A DNA stretch of 10,767 nt, taken from an uncultured Nitrosomonadales bacterium. GTDB lineage: Bacteria > Pseudomonadota > Gammaproteobacteria > Burkholderiales > Gallionellaceae. How positions within the stretch are numbered: position 1 is the first letter of the stretch; each line of letters opens with the position of its first letter. The translations under genes and the position numbers were made by a program. The stretch is taken from positions 1-10,767 of the forward strand of contig CAIZNF010000429.1 of assembly GCA_903934275.1 (NCBI GenBank), written 5' to 3'. Shown in pieces: positions 7,317-10,767 of this stretch. The notes under the pieces are model-generated. The model worked only from the letters and a program-made list of their open reading frames with translations. It did no database searches and was not told where the DNA came from.

Positions 7317-7533
7317 GTCTGCTTTTCTGAACAGCGACCATCGAGTCAACCACACATTCCATCATGTGCCGATCAGCGTCTTCATGAGATTTGTAACGAT
7401 ACACGCCGCGCGGGAAGCAAAAAGTGGACTGCATTTTTTGCATTTCGGTATTGAACAACGCACCTTCTCTCAACAAAGCACCGTCGGCGTGAAAAGTGAT
7501 GTCACGTTCCTTGCGTTTACCGGCAATTTTCAT
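7309..7533 (-). CDS. Small unknown protein, first gene of the inserted cassette
   Basis: Protein of 74 residues that I cannot assign to a named family. It is charged and soluble, with a basic N-terminus (KIAGKRKERD). A central FNTEMQKMQSTFCFPRGVYR leads into a YKSHEDADRHMM helix. The FPRGVYRYKSHEDAD stretch recalls small proteins often encoded just before AbiEii-like nucleotidyltransferases, which suggests a partner or antitoxin role; this is from memory of neighbourhoods and is not proven. Its reality is supported by an excellent ribosome-binding purine tract (GGGGGGAG, 3 bases before the ATG) and by the 8-base overlap with the next gene. It is the first gene after the 113-base gap and so probably lies closest to the cassette's own promoter. 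Confidence 0.75.
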   Translation of the reverse strand: MKIAGKRKERDITFHADGALLREGALFNTEMQKMQSTFCFPRGVYRYKSHEDADRHMMECVVDSMVAVQKSRHG

Positions 7534-7646
7534 TATCTCCCCCCGTTACATTTAATCTGGCACATTCAATCTATGCTGGCAGGTTACCCAGCGGACAGCC
7601 AAAGGTCAAATACAATACTTTGTCCATACATCGCAAGCCATCAAAT
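7534..7646 (-). promoter_or_regulatory. Leader of the inserted cassette with a weak candidate promoter
   Basis: This AT-rich gap separates the first permease from the cassette. On the minus strand a TTGACC (7609-7604) and a TAACCT (7586-7581) are spaced by 17 bases; the second matches the -10 consensus at only three of six positions. The purine tract at 7544-7537 is the ribosome-binding site of the 74-residue gene. An imperfect inverted repeat (arms 7593-7604 and 7618-7625, GGACAAAG core with a 4-base bulge) overlaps the -35 candidate and could be an operator for the winged-helix protein or just chance. Confidence 0.3.
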
Positions 7647-8855
7647 TCATCGCCCCGCCAGCGCCATCACCGGATCGAGCCGTGCGGCGCGCCGTGCGGG
7701 CCACACGCTGAACAAGATGCCGGTGCCGAGCGATGTGCCGAGTGCCGCCAGTACCGCCCACCAGGGGGCAACCACCGGCAATGAGGGATAGAGCTTTCCG
7801 ATCATCCATACGCCCGCTTCGCCGAGAATAAGGCCAGTTATACTGCCGATGCCGGACAGCAGAATCGCTTCGGCAAAAAACAGGTTTCTGATTTGTGCGG
7901 CGGGTGCGCCCAATGCCTTGAGCAAGCCAATTTCCTTGATGCGTTGCGTGACGGCGATCAGCATCACGTTCATGATGAGGATACCCGCAACTGCGAGGCT
8001 GATGGAGGCGATGCCGCCAACCGCCAATGTCAGTGCGCGCAGAATACGGTCGAAGGTTGCCAGCACGGCATCTTGCGTGATGACGGTCACATCGCGTTCG
8101 CCGTTGTGGCGGCGCAATAAAATCTCCTCAGCATCATGCTTGGCTTGTTCGATGGCATCGCGGCTTTTCGCCTCCACCAGCACGCGGAACAGGCCGGAGG
8201 TATTGAACAACATATGCGCCGACGCGACCGGCACGATGACGATTTCATCAGTATTGAATCCCATTGATTCGCCCTGACTCGCCATCACGCCAACCACGCG
8301 GAAACGCCGGTCTCCCAACCGTATCCAGACACCGATAGCCGACTCCTGACCGAACAACTCGCGCTTGATTTTTGCGCCCAGCACACACACTGACTCGCTG
8401 GAATGCATATCTCCGGCGGGCAGGAATTGCCCTTGTCCCAGGTTCATGTGGCGCACTTCGAGCAGCTCCGCAGTCGAGCCCAGCACCACCACTTCGCGGT
8501 TGCGCGAGTCCCGTGAAATTTGCGACGAACCCAGCGTCAGCGGAGCAATGCGCCCGATGGCACGACTGCGCAATAAAGCCTGCGCATCGTCCAGGCTCAA
8601 TTCGCGCGGAATCTGTCCGAGCAACATGCCCGGCCCTATGCCAGCCGTTTCTGTGCGACCGGGTAACACGATGACCAGATTGGTACCCAGCGAAGAAAAC
8701 TGATTGACGACATAGCGGCGCGCCCCCTCGCCCAACCCGGTCAACACCACAACCGATGCGACACCGATGGACATTGCGAGCATCATCAGCAAGGTGCGTG
8801 CAGGGCTGCCGCGCAGGCTGCTTAACGCGAACTGCACGACATCAATCAGTTTCAT
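7647..8855 (-). CDS. MacB/FtsX-type ABC transporter permease (first permease)
   Basis: Inner-membrane permease of 402 residues. The first membrane segment is near residues 21-40 (MMLAMSIGVASVVVLTG) and the periplasmic MacB-type domain spans about 45-265. Three C-terminal membrane segments lie near 272-300, 324-353 and 363-386. The cytoplasmic QRIKEIGLLKALGA (304-317) and PARRAARLDPVMALA (386-400) match the same positions in the second permease. The two are clearly related but well diverged, which fits a heterodimer or two copies with different roles. The ATG at 8855 was chosen because family homology starts at MKLIDVVQFALSSLRG; a longer frame reaches 8948 inside the ATPase gene. The start overlaps the ATPase stop by 14 bases, so translation is coupled. 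Confidence 0.93.
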   Translation of the reverse strand: MKLIDVVQFALSSLRGSPARTLLMMLAMSIGVASVVVLTGLGEGARRYVVNQFSSLGTNLVIVLPGRTETAGIGPGMLLGQIPRELSLDDAQALLRSRAIGRIAPLTLGSSQISRDSRNREVVVLGSTAELLEVRHMNLGQGQFLPAGDMHSSESVCVLGAKIKRELFGQESAIGVWIRLGDRRFRVVGVMASQGESMGFNTDEIVIVPVASAHMLFNTSGLFRVLVEAKSRDAIEQAKHDAEEILLRRHNGERDVTVITQDAVLATFDRILRALTLAVGGIASISLAVAGILIMNVMLIAVTQRIKEIGLLKALGAPAAQIRNLFFAEAILLSGIGSITGLILGEAGVWMIGKLYPSLPVVAPWWAVLAALGTSLGTGILFSVWPARRAARLDPVMALAGR

Positions 8856-9531
8856 GTGCGCGCCCCATCTCACCGGTGATCTGCCCATCCACCATATGCA
8901 ACTGGCGCGCCGCGCGCCCACCGATGACAGGATCGTGGGTGACAACAATCAGCGCGACTTGTTGCTCCACCAGCTGTTCCAGCAGGTTCATCACTTCCTT
9001 GCCGGTGGTTTGGTCGAGATTGCCGGTCGGCTCGTCGGCCAGCAACACAGCGGGATGCATACTGGTGGCGCGCGCAATCGCCACGCGCTGACGCTGCCCG
9101 CCGGAGAGCTGGTCGGGACGATGATCGGCACGATCCGCCAAGCCGTAATTTACCAGTAGTTGCCGGACACGATCTTTACGTTCGGCGGCGGGCACACCAG
9201 ACAGAATCAACGGCAGCTCAATGTTCATCGCGGCAGTCAGGCGTGGCACCAAATGAAACGCCTGAAATACGAAGCCGATTTTTTCGCTGCGCACTTTGGC
9301 CTGTTGATCGTCGGTCAAATCGGTGACGTTACCACCATCCAGCCGGTAAGTGCCGGAACTCGGACGATCCAGCAGGCCGATCAAATTAAGCAGCGTTGAT
9401 TTACCGGAGCCGGACGGCCCCATGATCGAGACATAATCACCCGCCGCGATATTCAGGTCGATGCCGCGCAACGCGGCGACCTGCTGATCGCCGACCATAA
9501 AGCTGCGGCTGACTTTATCCAGGCGAATCAT
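8842..9531 (-). CDS. ABC transporter ATP-binding protein, LolD/MacB type
   Basis: Cytoplasmic ATPase of 229 residues, the normal length for this family, that powers the MacB-type permeases. All motifs are present: Walker A GPSGSGKST (38-46), Q-loop Q90, signature LSGGQ (142-146), Walker B VLLADE (162-167), D-loop NLD (171-173) and switch histidine H199. The ADEPTGNLD context is typical of the LolD/MacB/FtsE group. Its ATG overlaps the adaptor stop (ATGA) and no Shine-Dalgarno sequence precedes it, so it depends on translation of the adaptor. In MacB proper, ATPase and permease are one chain; here they are separate. The gene's place next to an HlyD-type adaptor argues for efflux and against lipoprotein release (LolCDE). 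Confidence 0.96.
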   Translation of the reverse strand: MIRLDKVSRSFMVGDQQVAALRGIDLNIAAGDYVSIMGPSGSGKSTLLNLIGLLDRPSSGTYRLDGGNVTDLTDDQQAKVRSEKIGFVFQAFHLVPRLTAAMNIELPLILSGVPAAERKDRVRQLLVNYGLADRADHRPDQLSGGQRQRVAIARATSMHPAVLLADEPTGNLDQTTGKEVMNLLEQLVEQQVALIVVTHDPVIGGRAARQLHMVDGQITGEMGRAHETD

Positions 9532-10706
9532 TTAGCAGGTTTGTTTGCTTCCGGCTGCACCCTCGCGCCAGCTTTCACGCCGGGTCGATCCAGCGACATC
9601 ACGATCTGGTCGCCTTCGTTCAACCCGGCGATAATTTCAGTGTGCTCCCAATTAGTCAGGCCGGTTGTCACAGCGCGTTCTTCAAGTGTGACATCGGCCC
9701 TGTAAAGCAATACCCGCTTACCTTCCAGCAGTGTTTGCGTGGGGATGCGCAGCACTTTATCATGGGCCGCGTGAACGATTTCAACATCGGCGCTATAGCC
9801 GACCAGTAAATTTTCAGATGTGGGCGGCTCAACAAATTCCACCTCCACTTCGACGGTGCGCGCCTGTTTTTCCAGCTCCAGCACGTATGGTGCGACGCGT
9901 TTGACCTTGCCGGCAAATGATCTGCCCTTGATCGCGTCCAGTGTGATGCGGCTCACCTGCCCCACTTTGATGTTAGCCGCATCCACCTCATCAATCGGCG
10001 CACTGACAAACATGCAGCGGTCATCAATCAGGTCGATGGCGGGCAGTGTCAGAATTCCGGGCGGCGAAGGCGTGGCGTACTCGCCCAGCTCACCGCTGAT
10101 ATCGGCCACAATGCCATCAAACGGCGCGCGCAACACCATACGCCGCAAACCGGCATGTGCCACTGCGATACGCGACCGGCTTTGTTCAATCTCGCTACGC
10201 GCCACCGTACAGGATGCCTGCTTGGCTTTCGCGTCAGCCTCGGCGCGCTCCAACCCTTCCGACGAAATAAAACCGCGCTCGCGCAACTGGCGCGCCCGCG
10301 CCGCTTCCTTGCTGCTCATATCGGCGACAGTACACACCTCGTCGATGCGCGTGTTTGCGGTATTAAGCTGTTGCTCCGCCAACCGCGCCTGCGCCTGCAA
10401 ATCGTCGTCCCACAATTCCAGCAATATCTGGTTGGTCTTGACTCGCTCCCCTTTTTTCACCAGCAGATGTGCAATTTGCCCACCCGCCGGCGGAGCCAGT
10501 TTAGCGCGGCGGCATGCCTTCACCGTTCCCGCACGAGTGTTGCTCACCGTCGCCTCCACCACACCGCGCTCAACCTTGAATAACTGCACGCGAACCGGCT
10601 CCGGCCGCGTAAAGAACCAAGCGGCGATGGCAAGCAGCAGCGCCCCTGCCAACCAAGATAGATAGCGGAAAAGGGTATTACGTTTATTTGGCTGAAAAAC
10701 TATCAC
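9528..10706 (-). CDS. HlyD/MacA-type periplasmic adaptor protein
   Basis: Membrane-fusion protein of 392 residues that bridges an inner-membrane ABC exporter and an outer-membrane channel. A short cytoplasmic N-terminus is followed by one membrane anchor (about 15-32, LSWLAGALLLAIAAWFF). Then come a lipoyl half-motif (APPAGGQIAHLLVKKGERVK, 71-90), a long coiled-coil hairpin (about 102-188) and the second lipoyl half (LRAPFDGIVADI, 192-203). Beta-barrel and membrane-proximal domains run to the end. The start is GTG at 10706, supported by AAGGAG five bases upstream. It is the first gene of the efflux operon and overlaps the ATPase by four bases. The outer-membrane partner (TolC type) may lie beyond the right edge or elsewhere. 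The substrate is unknown; antibiotics, metals, peptides and siderophores are all possible for this family. Confidence 0.94.
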   Translation of the reverse strand: MIVFQPNKRNTLFRYLSWLAGALLLAIAAWFFTRPEPVRVQLFKVERGVVEATVSNTRAGTVKACRRAKLAPPAGGQIAHLLVKKGERVKTNQILLELWDDDLQAQARLAEQQLNTANTRIDEVCTVADMSSKEAARARQLRERGFISSEGLERAEADAKAKQASCTVARSEIEQSRSRIAVAHAGLRRMVLRAPFDGIVADISGELGEYATPSPPGILTLPAIDLIDDRCMFVSAPIDEVDAANIKVGQVSRITLDAIKGRSFAGKVKRVAPYVLELEKQARTVEVEVEFVEPPTSENLLVGYSADVEIVHAAHDKVLRIPTQTLLEGKRVLLYRADVTLEERAVTTGLTNWEHTEIIAGLNEGDQIVMSLDRPGVKAGARVQPEANKPAK

Positions 10707-10767
10707 GCAAGCTCCTTGCAGAATGCATTTTTTGAACTTGAATTGTCCATTTATCGTCGGGCTTTGC
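10707..10767 (-). promoter_or_regulatory. Leader of the efflux operon with strong ribosome-binding site
   Basis: The minus-strand AAGGAG at 10717-10712 sits five bases before the GTG start of the adaptor and decides that start. The remaining bases to the window edge are AT-rich. They include a TGGACA that could serve as a -35 element, but no convincing -10 follows at the right distance, so the promoter is left open. Confidence 0.5.

Noticed and set aside
7317..7355. GTG start for the nucleotidyltransferase giving 13 more residues
   Set aside because: The added residues come from the end of the 74-residue gene and do not fit the family. The ATG at 7316 gives the usual short lead before the GG motif.
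8856..8948. N-terminal extension of the first permease by 31 residues
   Set aside because: The extension overlaps the ATPase gene and has no membrane or family character. Homology begins at the internal ATG at 8855.
1..10767. CRISPR arrays, tRNA or rRNA genes, transposases, integrases
   Set aside because: No regularly spaced direct repeats, cloverleaf-like segments or recombinase motifs were seen on either strand when read by eye.

Overview
The window looks like chromosomal DNA of a Gram-negative proteobacterium. A betaproteobacterium of the Gallionella/Nitrosomonas kind is the best guess, from the style of the sensor kinase, the MacA/MacB-type efflux genes and the type of dispersed palindromes. 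This is an inference from protein style, not a database match. Base composition is uneven: hand counts of sampled 60-base lines give about 65-70% GC in the efflux genes, about 49% in the nucleotidyltransferase region and about 38% in one segment of the restriction enzyme gene.

Region 1 (1-1773, plus strand) is a PAS-GAF-histidine kinase gene. Its PAS homology runs past the only usable start codon and is then cut by an in-frame stop, so the 5' end looks truncated or disrupted. Region 2 (1774-1924) is a short convergent gap holding a near-perfect palindrome of the dispersed REP type.

Region 3 (1925-10706, all minus strand) is one long run of co-directional genes. Read 5' to 3' from the right, it holds a periplasmic adaptor (HlyD/MacA type), an ABC ATPase (LolD/MacB type) and a first MacB-type permease. 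After a 113-base gap come a 74-residue unknown protein, a MNT/AbiEii-like nucleotidyltransferase, a winged-helix DNA-binding protein and an 1101-residue type IIG restriction-methylation enzyme. Last is a second MacB-type permease. The adaptor, ATPase and two permeases form a tripartite export system whose outer-membrane partner is not in the window. The four middle genes look like a defence cassette that sits inside the efflux operon and separates its two permease genes.

The most unusual points are that insertion, two C-rich palindromic repeats translated in frame inside the restriction enzyme on either side of its catalytic NPPY region, and a sharply AT-rich segment in its predicted target-recognition domain. 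No tRNA, rRNA, CRISPR array, transposase or integrase was seen. No stretch longer than 300 bases lacks a gene. The ends are 1-111 (remnant upstream of the kinase) and 10707-10767 (leader of the efflux operon).
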